A DNA stretch of 64,000 nt. Origin: Pomphorhynchus laevis (Eukaryota; Acanthocephala; Palaeacanthocephala; Echinorhynchida; Pomphorhynchidae). A model generated the notes under the pieces. That model had not been told where the DNA came from and did no database searches. It saw only the letters and a list, made by a program, of their open reading frames with translations. Shown here in pieces: positions 11,855-22,772 of this stretch. The stretch lies in NCBI GenBank assembly GCA_012934845.2, contig WNNJ02000319.1, forward strand, positions 124,001 to 188,000, given 5' to 3'. The position numbers and the translations under genes are program-made. How positions within the stretch are numbered: the first letter of the stretch is position 1; every line of letters starts with the position of its first letter.

Positions 11855-12660
11855 AATATCTAAGGATAGTAATTCTATAGATGGAAAGTTGTATACCAAT
11901 CTGATATAAAATTATATGTAATATAAATAAAAATGTATAATAAATATATAAATAACTCTGAATTATTATATATAATATGTAATGATATTGGCATTAAAAT
12001 CAAAATCATTTAAATAATTTAAACATATTTTATACATTTTTAAAAAAGTCAAAATTTAAAATTGAAATTTAAAATATAAGTCAAATTTAATGAATTGACT
12101 AATAACTACCATACGATGTATCCGAATACGGAATATGTGTCATCAGGATGAACTGATATGTTATCAGATTTCAGTCTTTATTCATCTACTTAACATAGCA
12201 GTGGTGTCAAGTACACGCTTATTACGTATTTCTTCTAATATTTTCTTATTATGAAAATGTTTAATATTAAGTCATAATTTTCACGATTTTCTGTAATATG
12301 CGCAAATTGATAACGAAAATATTCTCATTTTACTCTCAATCTGTTAATGAAATTGAAGTTACATAATTTTTAACGTTAATTTTTACTATAATGTCATAAT
12401 GTTGACTCTGTATATTATTATAGGCGTAGAAAAAAGCTAATAGAGAACACTCATGTGATGGGTATTTAAATAGCGTGTAGCAACTTACATTCTAGTGGTA
12501 ACTTTTTTAAAAGAATTCTACGTAATAACAGCTAAGATTGTTTCTTGAACTGTTTTTTTTCTGCCAGTAACTTATAGCTATACTTAAACATTCGTTATAT
12601 TTTCAATCATAAAATTTGAAGGTTTTGCTGTCTTTGAAATTCTTTTCGTCCCATTTTTAT
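11855..12660. other. AT-rich region with small Naiad pieces
   Basis: At 11965-12030 a short + strand RT thumb piece is present. At 12090-12240 a - strand pLTR with a diverged structured block follows; its CTGCTATGTT/AACATATCAG helix is largely kept. The remainder (12240-12660) shows no gene. Confidence 0.5.
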
Positions 12661-12665
12661 AATAA

Positions 12666-12716
12666 ATTCACTATCTACAAATAGTGAATATTGAAGCTAA
12701 AAATAGCTTCAATATT
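12666..12716. repeat. Two adjacent perfect hairpins before a T-run
   Basis: ATTCACTAT/ATAGTGAAT (12666-12689) is followed by AATATTGAAGCT/AGCTTCAATATT (12687-12716, loop of 6), then a T-rich run to 12730. No element is recognised around it. Confidence 0.5.
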
Positions 12717-12730
12717 TTTTCTTTTTTTTT

Positions 12731-13537
12731 CATTAGACATTTGTTACTACATTTCTACTACAAAAATTGAGAACAGTATGTGTAATTGAAGGTTCATAAC
12801 TTTCATGACTATTCACATTCTTTACAATTTTTCGCTGTTCTAGTCGCCATCATGGGTCACGTAAATAAACTAAACAAAATTTATGTTTATAACGTGTTTT
12901 TGACAGAAACATCATATATTACACATATCCCAATAAATTAGAATTTAATGTTTGATAAAATAATTAATAATTTTAGAATACAGAATGCCAATATATAAAT
13001 ATATATTATAATCTATTTCTTAATATAATAATATATAAATATATATTATTTATAATATATAATATATTATCAAATATACAATATTGATGAACGGTAGTTC
13101 AAATCTAATTTTACTTTCTATTTAAATTATTATTTTTAGAAAATTATACAAAAATAACAATTTATTTTGTCTAATTCTTTAATTAGCTATTGACAATTTA
13201 GAATATTATGAATCGATGTTTTTAAATCGATAATTAGAAAAATATATGTTTTTATTAATATTATAATTTATATTTAAATTCGTCATACAATGACTGTTTA
13301 ACAGATATTACAATATCTGTTAATATGCCAACGCGCATAAAACTGCTGATTTCAAGGTTAAATACCTTACAAGCAGTATACAATTGTCTAAAATGTATAT
13401 ACATAATTGTACGCTAAATTAATCAAATAGAAGGTTGTAAAACCATCTACAAATAAGTAATATTTGTAAAAGTGGAGAACATATATTCATTCCCTTCGTA
13501 TTTACGTCGTATGCCTTGTCACTGAATGACTACATTC
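12731..13537. other. AT-rich DNA, no gene seen
   Basis: Simple AT-rich sequence including TATA-type microsatellite near 12990-13080. No coding or RNA signal was found. Confidence 0.45.
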
Positions 13538-14030
13538 CAAGGACTTTCCGTCTCATAAAGATTTACTGTATATTAAGGACCTACTGTCCATTAATGACTT
13601 TTTGTCTTATAAGGATTTACCGTCTCTTAAATACTTACTGCCGAAAAATGACTTTCTGACTTATAAGAATATACCGTATCTTAAAGACTTACTGTCTCTT
13701 AAGGACTTACTACCGGATAAGGACTTTCTGTATCATAAAGATTTACCGTCTCTTAAAGACTTTTTGTCTTTTAAAAAACTTATCATAAGGATTTACCGTC
13801 CTTTAAAGATTTATTGTCTCTTAAGAACTACTGCTAGTTGAGGACTTTTCGTCTTATAAGGATTTATCGTCTATTAAACATTTACTGTCTAGGACTTACT
13901 ACAGGATAAAGACTTTTGTCTTATAAGGATTTACCGTCGACTAAAAACTTACTGTCTCTTAAGGACTTACTGACTGATAAGGACTTTCTGTATCTTAAGC
14001 ATTTACTCTGTCCTTAAGGATTTAAGAAAA
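13538..14030 (+). repeat. 18-base minisatellite with 72-base higher-order unit
   Basis: Tandem degenerate units such as GTCTCTTAAAGACTTACT and ACCGGATAAGGACTTTCT repeat with an 18-base period. Four distinguishable 18-mers recur in the same order, giving a higher-order period near 72. One frame is open over 13602-13841 and reads as KDLPSL-like hexapeptides because 18 is a multiple of 3; I treat that as a by-product of the repeat, not a gene. Confidence 0.75.
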
Positions 14031-14957
14031 AAGTTAAGTAATAGGATTACACTTTGCTACCATATTTACTTATTCTTCAAGCCATTCATCTCTATAAACT
14101 TTTAATAACAATATGTCAGACTGTTAAGCTCAAGCTGTCAGTATTATCTTGCTTCCGCTGTTACCTTGCAATGATAAACCCTGGTTCGTCAAAAGGCAGT
14201 TTTTCGTCATTTACATTACTTCATTATTTCTCACTCAATACATCCTGATCGTAAGATGTGAGTAAGGATTATCAGCACCAAATATAAAATATCCAGCTCT
14301 TATATGCTTTCTCTCGATCGATAAGGCGTTTCGGCACCTATCAAGAGATTATTGTTTCAAATATGGAAGTAGAACATAATACTTAATTATATGAAAAGTA
14401 TACAAATTTAAAGTAAATAAGTAAAATATAAATTGTTTTGTTTAGTTACAAATGGAAATTATTAAGAAAAATGTTCCCATTCAAAACAATTTTTTGAGAC
14501 GGGTATTTTTATAGAATATCATTATATTGTTTTATTTGCCGTACTTAAATTTCTCAATTCACCTACAAATATAGATATCTATTGACTTCGTGTCAAGTGC
14601 AATTTTGCCAAATGTTTTACACTTCACATTATTATTTAAGAAGTATATAAAGAAACCGATAGCGATCGAAGGAAATATCATTATTTCAATTGAACTGGAA
14701 ATGTAAACGTTTTTTCAGTAGTGCTTTTACACATTGGTAACGTGTGCACTATTAGCTATAACACAGCAATATATATATCACATTTCACATTCTCCAATTC
14801 TAAAATATGAAATGTAATAAAAATACGCTTTTGTTGTTTTGAGATTTTTGCAAACTGCGCATCGTGCAGCATTTCTCTACTCTACATCTATATATCTATA
14901 TTTGTTTCCTATTTATTACATCAGCGCATTATAGTTAGTTGCATAACTGCCGAAACA
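14031..14957. other. Repeat-poor AT-rich DNA, no gene established
   Basis: No transposon or RNA gene recognised. A TATATAAAG sequence lies at about 14643, but no transcription unit can be tied to it. Confidence 0.4.
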
Positions 14958-15134
14958 ATGCTTCGTCGTGGTGTTGAACAATTGCGAACATTTAAGCCAT
15001 ATCACCATATACCTAGAAGATTTCGGATACATTCGTCACCAGGAAACGATCGCGGAAAGCATCGAGAGAAAGATAGTTTCTTTTTGCTTTATATATGGTT
15101 CGTATGTAATAGAACAGCCGATGTTCTTATTCAG
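14958..15134 (+). other. Possible short first exon (weak)
   Basis: Two overlapping + frames open here with ATGs at 14958 and 14968, and a CAG|GTGCTA donor-like site follows base 15134. The second frame would leave two bases at this donor and could join in phase to the MOB exon acceptor near 19165. No homology supports either frame and no first exon of the MOB gene is otherwise visible, so this is a candidate only. Confidence 0.15.
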
Positions 15135-15204
15135 GTGCTATTGTTTTTGGATTGAACTGTGTTCATCTAAAGCAAATCTCATTGTAAATGTTTCAGATAC
15201 ATAG

Positions 15205-15984
15205 TCAAATACAAAAAATGATATTTTACAGTTTTTAATGACCGTACTGGCTCTGGGAATACTTAGCCAGTACGATAAAATACTGAGAATATTTTATCAC
15301 CACCTATACCGTAATATTTTGTGTATTTTTAAAAGCATTTATTTCATATAAATTACCTTTGACGTCTTAGTTATTACTTGAACCATTGCAACCAATGCAC
15401 TGAAAAATGAAAATACTGTTTTAAAAAGCATAGGCTTGCATGCCATATAAAATTATCTTTGCTATCAAAGTACAATTTTATCAATAAATTGAACAAGTAA
15501 ATCAAGTAAAAAATGTTGTAGAATGCATTTCTATACAAATCAGCAATAACGTTAGCAGAATACTTATAATAAATTATTTTCTAATTGCAAATTCTACCTT
15601 CACGATATTTTCAACAAGCAACAAATAGTTTTAAAGTTGTCAAAAGACTAGTGAGATAAGTCGTAAAATATTTAACACTTGAATGAATCACAACATAAAA
15701 ATATTAAAGTTGACATCAATTAAACAAACTAAAAACGCTATTTTTTGCTGCGTTTGAATTGACCTCAATGTATTTGTTCGTTTGATCGGAATAACTTCAA
15801 TTCACCATAACCAAACCAACTACATTTCCAGAATCGATTGAACTATGCGATTATCTAAAATAAATGAACGATTTACGCCAAAATCCAAAGTTGTACTGCG
15901 ATACGGTTGACCTCGTACTTTAGACGAGAACGTAATCTAGACGAGAATCGTGGGTAAGAACGTGATTCTTTCCCACGAAATAAT
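15205..15984. other. Repeat-poor intergenic or intronic DNA
   Basis: No gene, RNA or transposon signature seen. Confidence 0.4.
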
Positions 15985-16335
15985 TCAAATCAGTATGTAA
16001 TTACTTTCCCTATTTGGACATCTAATTGCGTGCTTGCTAGGAAACCTTTCAATCTGATGGATGAATAATCCGGAAAAATATTGTGTCTTATCCATTTTGC
16101 AAGGTAATCCGATGTGCGCGGTAGGAGATTGCGTAATATGCCGACCATTGATAATGTTAATTACTTCCATATCATGCTTAAACACGTGATATAAATTGTC
16201 GTTAGAAGGTATTTGTGGCAGATTTATTAGATGTGAATTACATAATCGAAGTAAAAATACATTAAAAACCAAGCAAAAAAACGCAGTAAAAAATTTCAAA
16301 TGTTTTAGTTTAGTTGATGTCGCACACGCCATCAA
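15985..16335 (-). CDS. Hypothetical ORF with signal-peptide-like N terminus
   Basis: A 116-codon open frame starting MMACATSTKLKHLKFF. Residues 14-35 are hydrophobic (FFTAFFCLVFNVFLLRL) after a basic stretch, as in a secretion signal or a single membrane anchor; the rest is polar with two cysteines. It lies in a repeat-poor stretch, has somewhat more balanced codon use than the surroundings, and matches none of the transposons here. I do not recognise the family. It may be a chance ORF. Confidence 0.2.
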   Translation of the reverse strand: MMACATSTKLKHLKFFTAFFCLVFNVFLLRLCNSHLINLPQIPSNDNLYHVFKHDMEVINIINGRHITQSPTAHIGLPCKMDKTQYFSGLFIHQIERFPSKHAIRCPNRESNYILI

Positions 16336-16927
16336 TATGACTCAGTATCATTGCAGTATATGAAGAGAACATCTCACCAACATTAGTCGAATAACATGAA
16401 ATTTAAGAATCGAAAGTCCAAATCGCCTATTTTTAAAGTATTCTATTGGTAATTTATTCTTTATAGATATACGTTATACAGGTATTGTTAGATAACTCGC
16501 CAAATCGAAATTACTCGTTTATATCTAATGGATTCCTTTAAATCTATTCATTCTTAGTTCTTATTATATTAGTATATATTTAAGGAACATTATTTTATTG
16601 TAAATTTCTTTGCCAGGTAACATTAAGCTGAATAGATATGTATTTTATTTTTAAGTGCACAACTAAGACACCTTTCTTGTCAGCACACAATAATTTTAAA
16701 AATTCGTTTTTTATGATCGCAGATCTAATTGTGTGGAACATTATTTAAACCGCTTAGCTTTTACTTAATCTAGATAACAAATGCATATAATAAAATTCTT
16801 ATATCGCAATTGAGAATTTAAAATATATTTTAAAATTTTTAATAACATCAATTTATTTACGTAAAAAGGTTTATAACATATTTTTATAAAATATTAATAA
16901 AAACTTATCTAAATAATATAATTAATA
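16336..16927. other. AT-rich DNA, no gene seen
   Basis: No feature recognised. Confidence 0.4.
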
Positions 16928-16979
16928 TAATATATATAATCTGAGAGACTTAATATAGTTCCTCAGATTATATATATTA
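16928..16979. repeat. Perfect 18-base inverted repeat
   Basis: TAATATATATAATCTGAG (16928-16945) and its exact complement (16962-16979) flank a 16-base loop. It is a strong hairpin in otherwise simple AT sequence. It could be the core of a small inverted-repeat element or a chance product of AT-richness with a GC-containing base. Confidence 0.5.
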
Positions 16980-17280
16980 TAATTTAATTTTGCTTATATT
17001 ATTAATTGTTGTGAATATTAATTAATATTCGTATAGTTGTATAATATTATGATATAATATTATGTATTGTTATTTAAAATTGTTAATGAAATTACTTGTT
17101 AATATTAATATTAGTGTAAGTAATATTATAATATAATATTATAATATTATATCGTAATATTATAATATATTTGTAGTAAAACTTAATATTATATATAATT
17201 AGTATCATATAATTGTATGTCGTTGGCAAAGGTCTAAAGTGATGTAGTTTAATCGGTTCATTTTCATAAAGATAATTCCA

Positions 17281-19010
17281 GTTTTTAGATTAAACAATGT
17301 CTTATTGATGACGGAGCTCCACATTTACATTGGTTCGTGTGTTTTAGTGTCAAATCGTATCTCGCGGCTATCGCGTTGATAAAATCGTCCTTACACAAAT
17401 GATATCCTAAATATTCAAGTGGACGCGCATTTAACCAGCTAGAAGCTGGTTTTATAGTCGCGTGATTTAGGCATTCCACAAATTTTCTTGGCATTCCCAT
17501 TCGTAACTGAATGGACGTTTCACTCTTCTGTGTCCGTATGTTATCAATTATCGCTGCTTGGACTGATCTTATGGCCGGTATGTCTTTGATATGTTCTTGG
17601 AAGAATTCGCAGAGCGTAAAATATCATTCATATTGCCGTCGAATCTGTCTACAAGAGCTCGCAATTCCAAGTCCTCCCATTTGTGTTGAAATTTCGATAA
17701 CTTCCCGTAGGTCATCATCGATATTGTCGAGTCCAATTAATTTTGGGAGTAGGCGGTTTCGAATCGATAATTTTTGAACATTGAACCAATCATAGTTGCA
17801 AGGTGTCGTTCTCTGCAAAAATGACCATTTAGCTTGTAGTGATATGGTTTGAGCCACATATCCCACATGAGGACCGACTACTGCCACAGTAGCAAGTCCA
17901 TCGACTAAAGCGGACAGTCCCTCATACTTTTTACACACGTTTTCTTGAACGAACTATGCAGATCCTATTGGTGAGCCAAGTAGGATCAATCTATATTCAC
18001 ATATACTTATTTCAGTGTGTGAGAAGAGTTTGCTTAGCTGATTCCAGGGATTCATCAAGGCCAATATCTTACATTTTGGTGCATTTGGAAAAACCTATAT
18101 CTGGGACCTATTTCTTTAATGAGATTCCATAATTTGTATAAATCGTTAGGGCTGCCTATAAAATTAGCATCGTCAGCATACCATATGGATTCAACATGAG
18201 GAAGCTTCTGTTTCAAAATATCGATCATTGGTACTGTGGCCAGGGCGTAGATAGGCATTGCCAGATGATCACCCTAGGTGATCCCATCCTCTTCGCTCAA
18301 GGTGTCGCCAAATAAACCAAGTAGAGTTGGACATTCGTAGAGATTTGAATCAGTAATACTTAAAGAGTGACATTAAACCCGTATGTTATGTAACATCACT
18401 TTTCGGTTGAGGCAATTAAAAGCTTGCTCGCGTCAATAGTAAGTATAACAGAGCTAGTGTTCTCCAAAATTCGCGATCTGATGCGATGAATAACGTAATC
18501 AATACCCGACTTCTGACCTGCACATAATTGTTTGCACCCACACACTGCCTAAATTTCGTAGGTGAGCGAATTTAGAATTGCCTTGCAACTAATCTTTCTA
18601 GTCACATCCTCTATTCCGATAGGAGTTGACGATATACGTATTGCCATCTTGGCTAGAATATTTGCAAGTCGCGTTGATTGTTCTTCATGTTTCTGAAGCA
18701 TGTTATACCATGCAGCGGCATCAAGGGCTAAAGGACCAGCGGATTCATGTATACATAAGTCAGTTTCGATGATGGTGGAATCGTCAGTCGATTTAGTCGA
18801 AATAAAATAAATGTCTTCTTGAGAGGTAGTGAAATTGATGTCCAGTAATGTATTTTGATGATGCATTAATGTTTTAGGATTTTTTTCAATCAATATGTCT
18901 TTAACAGTTTTATTTCCAATTTGGGATTCCAAAGGAAGCACCCGTCCAATAGACTCACATTTGTCTAGTATCCTCATTTCTTGGGTTGTGCGACAATTTT
19001 TCAAATATCG
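17281..19010 (-). pseudogene. RLE-type LINE copy, 3'-truncated
   Basis: Reverse-strand pieces give, in order, the linker with ESAGPLALDAAAWYNML (18549-19004), the RT start near 18500, motif B (about 18250), WYADDANFIGS (motif C, about 18170), the thumb region MGGLGIAS (about 17670), ASSWLNARP, and the start of the knuckle CKCGAPSSIRHCLI at 17285. The endonuclease beyond the knuckle is absent. Numerous frame breaks mark it as older than the 46012-49215 copy. It lies in the presumed upstream intron or 5' flank of the MOB gene, antisense to it. Confidence 0.75.
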
Positions 19011-19164
19011 GATAAATTGTTGTTTCTATGAGCTTTGACGCAGTTTTGAAAATTGAATCGACATTTGCATTCTATGAGCTTTTATTAGTAATTATATTAT
19101 TTTTAATAATTTTGAGTTTATTTTATTATAATTTGTAATCGACATTCGAAATACAACTTTTAAG

Positions 19165-19559
19165 GAAGGCACGAAGAAGGGAATCAAGACCATCGTCAAA
19201 TGCAGGTAATGATCTTGTACAGGAAACGACAACTCTTGACGACCAAACGGACGATAAAATCCAATGTTTATTAGCAAGCGATATTCAACAACCGACTGAT
19301 GACAACCAAAAACGCAGATCCCCCAATCACGCTGCCACTAATAATATCAGTGGTACAAATCGAACCGGACCAATTTCTCTTATCCCTAGCAACAGATGTA
19401 ACAGCAAAAATCCACTATATCTTAATGAAGAATATTGCCATCTACTATCGATAGATCACATTAGCTTTGGTAAACTATTTTATCAGGGATTAGCAGGTGT
19501 TGAACAATTATGCAGATTGCCATCTGGTGTCAACTATCACGAATGGATAACTAGTAACG
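19165..19559 (+). CDS. MOB2-like kinase activator, first visible coding exon
   Basis: The frame runs KARRRESRPSSNAG... and then enters the MOB domain: NPLYLNEEYCHLLSI, then LPSGVNYHEWITSN, matching the LPxxxDxNEWLASN start of MOB2 proteins. The last codon is split (G at 19559) and a GT donor follows. No in-frame Met lies before the domain, so an upstream exon is needed; the acceptor AG at 19163-19164 is my best guess for the start. MOB proteins bind and activate NDR/LATS kinases in the Hippo and morphogenesis network. The low-complexity N-terminal part (about 80 residues) is longer than in human MOB2. Confidence 0.75.
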
Positions 19560-19606
19560 GTATTTTAAAACTGGCAGGCCTTTATTTTATCTTTTTTATT
19601 TTACAG
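19560..19606 (+). other. 47-base intron of the MOB gene
   Basis: GT at 19560, pyrimidine-rich TTATTTTATCTTTTTTATTTTACAG ending at 19606. Removing it joins G|AA in phase and continues the MOB domain directly (ITSN-E-CSFFANINL). The very small size contrasts with the 2 kb and 7.4 kb introns that follow. Confidence 0.8.
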
Positions 19607-19712
19607 AATGCTCTTTCTTCGCAAACATCAATCTAGTGTATCACGGTGTCCGTGAGTTTTGTACAAACAAAAACTGCCCAAATCTTAGTGGCTATGATAA
19701 TCGACAATTAAG
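19607..19712 (+). CDS. MOB2-like kinase activator, zinc-site exon
   Basis: Encodes ECSFFANINLVYHGVREFCT-NKNCPNLSG and ends DNRQL plus a split codon (AG at 19711-19712) before GTAAAT. FFxxINLxYxxxxEFCT is diagnostic of MOB family proteins, and C-x4-C (FCTNKNC) provides the first two zinc ligands of the MOB fold. SN...FF..INL.Y is closer to MOB2 than to MOB1 or MOB4. Splice sites are canonical and phases agree with the next exon. Confidence 0.85.
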
Positions 19713-20064
19713 GTAAATGATTGTATTATTGATATTTCAATTAACATTTAGTGAGAGTGAAGGCTGTTTTAATCCAGTCTAGCCGTCTTCTCAACAACTA
19801 TTAAACATAGCAGATTTGATTAAATACCGATACAATTGATACATTTAATAATATACTAATTTAAATTACGATAAAGTGATAATGGATGAGGGTATGCGAT
19901 GTGGGTGTGTTAGTGCCTTTAAATAATGACACGACAAATTAATTTATTTTTATTGCATTACACTAACGAACGCATTGGGTAATTTGTAATATGTGTTCGC
20001 TTTAAATAAGGAAGAACATTACAATTGAACTTTACAGCATTGCATTGCTATAAATAAATCTAAA

Positions 20065-20865
20065 GATTAACTCAGCTAACTGAGTCTACATATTTAATAT
20101 AATTATAAAATAAACAAAACATAATAATGCTAAATCAAAATTTAATAGTTAAATAGTAAAATAAATAATCTTTGGATCTTTTTTACCGAATCTTGTCACA
20201 TTTATCAGAATGATTACTCTATTAAACGTATCCGCTCTTTAAACCTCTTTGTGGTTAAAAATGCTCGTCAACTACATTTCAGTTCAAATAGATCAATTTA
20301 TCTATTAATGAATTATGGTTTTCTTTCACTATTTGTGAGAGAAAGAAGAGAGGAAAACAAATGTATTAATTTGTTATTTGAAAATTTGTACTTAAATCTT
20401 AATATAAGATTTTTTATAATTTAAAACAAGTTAAAATAAAAAATTGAAATTTAAAATATAAGTCATTTTTATGAATTGACTAATAAATAACAGACGTTGT
20501 ATCAGAATAAGTATTAGAGATCATCAGGAGGAACTGCTATGCTAAAGTTTTTTTGCATATGAAGACAAAGTTATTACTAGCTTTATCAATAGTTGTTATT
20601 ATATAGTTATGCTTTAATTTAGTAAGTTCTTTATACATATCTTTATTAATTTTATCTTTCATTTTGTAATTGCTTGTTATTTTCATTTTATTTTTAATTT
20701 TATCAAATATATAATCTTTCCAAATGTTTATCTTTGATGTATTTAAGCTTTTACTATTAATCAACTTATCAAAGTAAGCATTTAAGTCATTATATAACGA
20801 ATTGTAAATTTTATTTCTATTATTATTTAATTTATATTTATATCATTTTGATACCATTACTCTGA
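20065..20865 (-). mobile_element. Naiad copy: pLTR joined to RT N terminus
   Basis: The terminal motif CAGCTAACTGAGTCTAC (about 20074-20090) is followed by pLTR sequence with about 200 unrelated bases inside (20175-20400), half of the structured block (20515-20548), then, after an abrupt join, the RT start in reverse (KASNNFVFICKK back to the NNNRNKIYNSLYN region, 20549-20865). The middle and catalytic parts of the RT are missing. Confidence 0.75.
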
Positions 20866-21079
20866 ATAGTAAAAAATCATTCGAGCACGTTCGTGCTGAA
20901 TCTACACGTCTAAAAGGTCTAAAATCAACCTAAGGATAACCAATGTTTTGCCAGACTGCATGCATATCCCAAGATCAATCCGAAAACGGTCCGTCATAAA
21001 AAGATTAATTAATCTATCGCTAGTAACTTATATCGACTATATTATTTGGCGTTGTTTCAAAATAGATGTTTCTAAAAAT

Positions 21080-21250
21080 GTAACTTTTAAGTCATAAGTT
21101 TTAACGTTGCTTTATCGGTGTCGCCACCTTGTTTAGTTGACTCAGACTAAACTTACAACGGGCCATCCAGCAGCATCTGACAGGGGGCTGCCCTGCTTAA
21201 GGCGGTTGCAGGCTGGAACAAGATCTATAAAGATCTACCACCTTCATGAT
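21080..21250 (-). mobile_element. Naiad 5' leader fragment
   Basis: Matches, in reverse, the GC-rich leader at 45740-45920: ATGTAACTTTTAAGTCATA, GTTTAGTTGACTCAGAC and the AGATCTATAAAGATCT hairpin region. Non-coding; truncated on both sides. Confidence 0.75.
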
Positions 21251-21774
21251 GCTGTTTTATAATTCAAATTTTTTAACTTGGGATTTTTATGAACTGATGA
21301 AAAGATAATATAATATTTCATTTCAATAAAGATTATAGGTTATAAGGAAGAACTGTTATGTTATAAGGATTACCCCTCCCATCCCTTGATCGAATAATAT
21401 TAAACACTTCGATCGTCGAATTTAAAGTACAAATTTTTAAATTCTCCACTAGAGGAATTATGACTCTTCTTTTAATGGGGGGTAATTTAAAAATTCATGG
21501 ATGAAATCGAAGAACGTAAGAATTCAAAAATTCTTAAAGGGTACCTTTTAAAAATACTTGTTTGCTTTATACATTGTCTAATTAGAAAGAATATTAATAT
21601 TTGTCGATAAACCGGATGTGCAAAAAATTCCCTTAACTATACCCGATTGTGATTCTACTCATTCAATTTTGTTACTGGTTCTTGGATATTGAGTATTTTC
21701 TCTGATCATTATGATACTTTAATGATAATCTTATTAAAAATAAAATTAATATGAAATTATATCATCATTTATAG
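21251..21774 (+). other. Intron remainder, nothing recognised
   Basis: AT-rich sequence up to the acceptor TATAG (21770-21774). A GAAGAACTGTTATGTTAT near 21345 faintly resembles the Naiad pLTR but is too short to call. Confidence 0.4.
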
Positions 21775-21944
21775 TTATTGGATGGATGATAAAGGACGTA
21801 AGATAAAATGTGCTGCTCAGCAGCATATGGACTTGGCATTGGATTATGTGGACAGAATCTTATCTGCAAAGAATGAGAGTGATGAAGATATCGTTCAAGA
21901 AAATCAACAACAGTACAGCCTCATTGGATCCAGTTTGAGACGAG
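21775..21944 (+). CDS. MOB2-like kinase activator, central exon
   Basis: Starts with T completing AGT (Ser), then YWMDDKGRKIKCAAQQHMDL, which aligns with YYWYDERGKKVKCTAPQYVD of MOB2. It continues ALDYVDRILSAKNESDEDI and a Gln/Ser-rich stretch to SLIGSSLRR, then a donor G|GTAATT. The stretch after DRIL is longer than the short loop in human MOB2, an insertion in a surface-loop position. Phase fits both neighbours. Confidence 0.85.
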
Positions 21945-22079
21945 GTAATTGTATAATTCGATTTTAACAAAATTATATTTTCATTGCTAAATTGTTTTGA
22001 ATAATCAAGAATTTCAGACATATAGATCTAAAAAAATGTATTTTAAAATACCATTTATTTCGAACTGATAAAATGGCGG

Positions 22080-22290
22080 GAAAAATTAAAATTATATATA
22101 CAGTATTTATATATACACATAATACAGTGTATATAATATATAATATATAAATTATATATAAATATAAATTATATATTATATAAATATATAAATTAGTAAA
22201 TAATAATAAATATAAATAATAAATAAATATAAATTAGATATAAAGTATATAATATATATTATATATTATATATAATACAGTATTTATATA
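22080..22290. repeat. TA-rich microsatellite
   Basis: About 210 bases made almost only of TATA/ATAA runs (TATATAATATATAAATTATA and similar), with short internal palindromes. Confidence 0.75.
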
Positions 22291-22772
22291 TTAATACTGT
22301 AAAAAAGTTTGTGAGATAAAAATATACATTATAAAATTTTACATTTTAAGTATCATAAATAGTTTGCGAGATGGTTCAGTAACCGTGCCAAATTGTTCGT
22401 TACAATTTCTGGATACTTTTGAATGCTTCGTTAGATATTGAATGTACGAACACTGGATGCTTACTTGCATCATATGTTAGATTTCCGTGTAGCATTTCCA
22501 ACCAATTCCTTTTGCATTATTTCTTATGTGCAGCTAAACAGATGATTAGCTTACTTGATTCTTTAGATAATGACAGCTTAAACACACAGCTATAACAGCT
22601 TGAACACAGATTTCGCTCGCTTCGCATGTGGAAAATCTTGTTCACGAAGATTAATATTAAAAAATCGTGACTTTAAAACTAAGTAATACCTGATTACAAA
22701 TTGCCGATACTACGTATACTTTACTGTTTGCACAAATAATTACAATACAAAGTCATATCTGAATACAATCAG

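Larger units (their letters stand above)
19713..21774 (+). other. MOB gene intron, 2.06 kb, with Naiad pieces
   Basis: Bounded by GTAAAT and TTATAG. It contains a - strand Naiad pLTR/RT fragment (20065-20865) and a Naiad 5' leader fragment (21080-21250). The remaining bases show no gene. Confidence 0.75.

Noticed and set aside
13602-13841. Repeat protein with KDLPSL hexapeptides
   Set aside because: The frame is open only because the minisatellite period is 18; it ends where the repeat loses phase.
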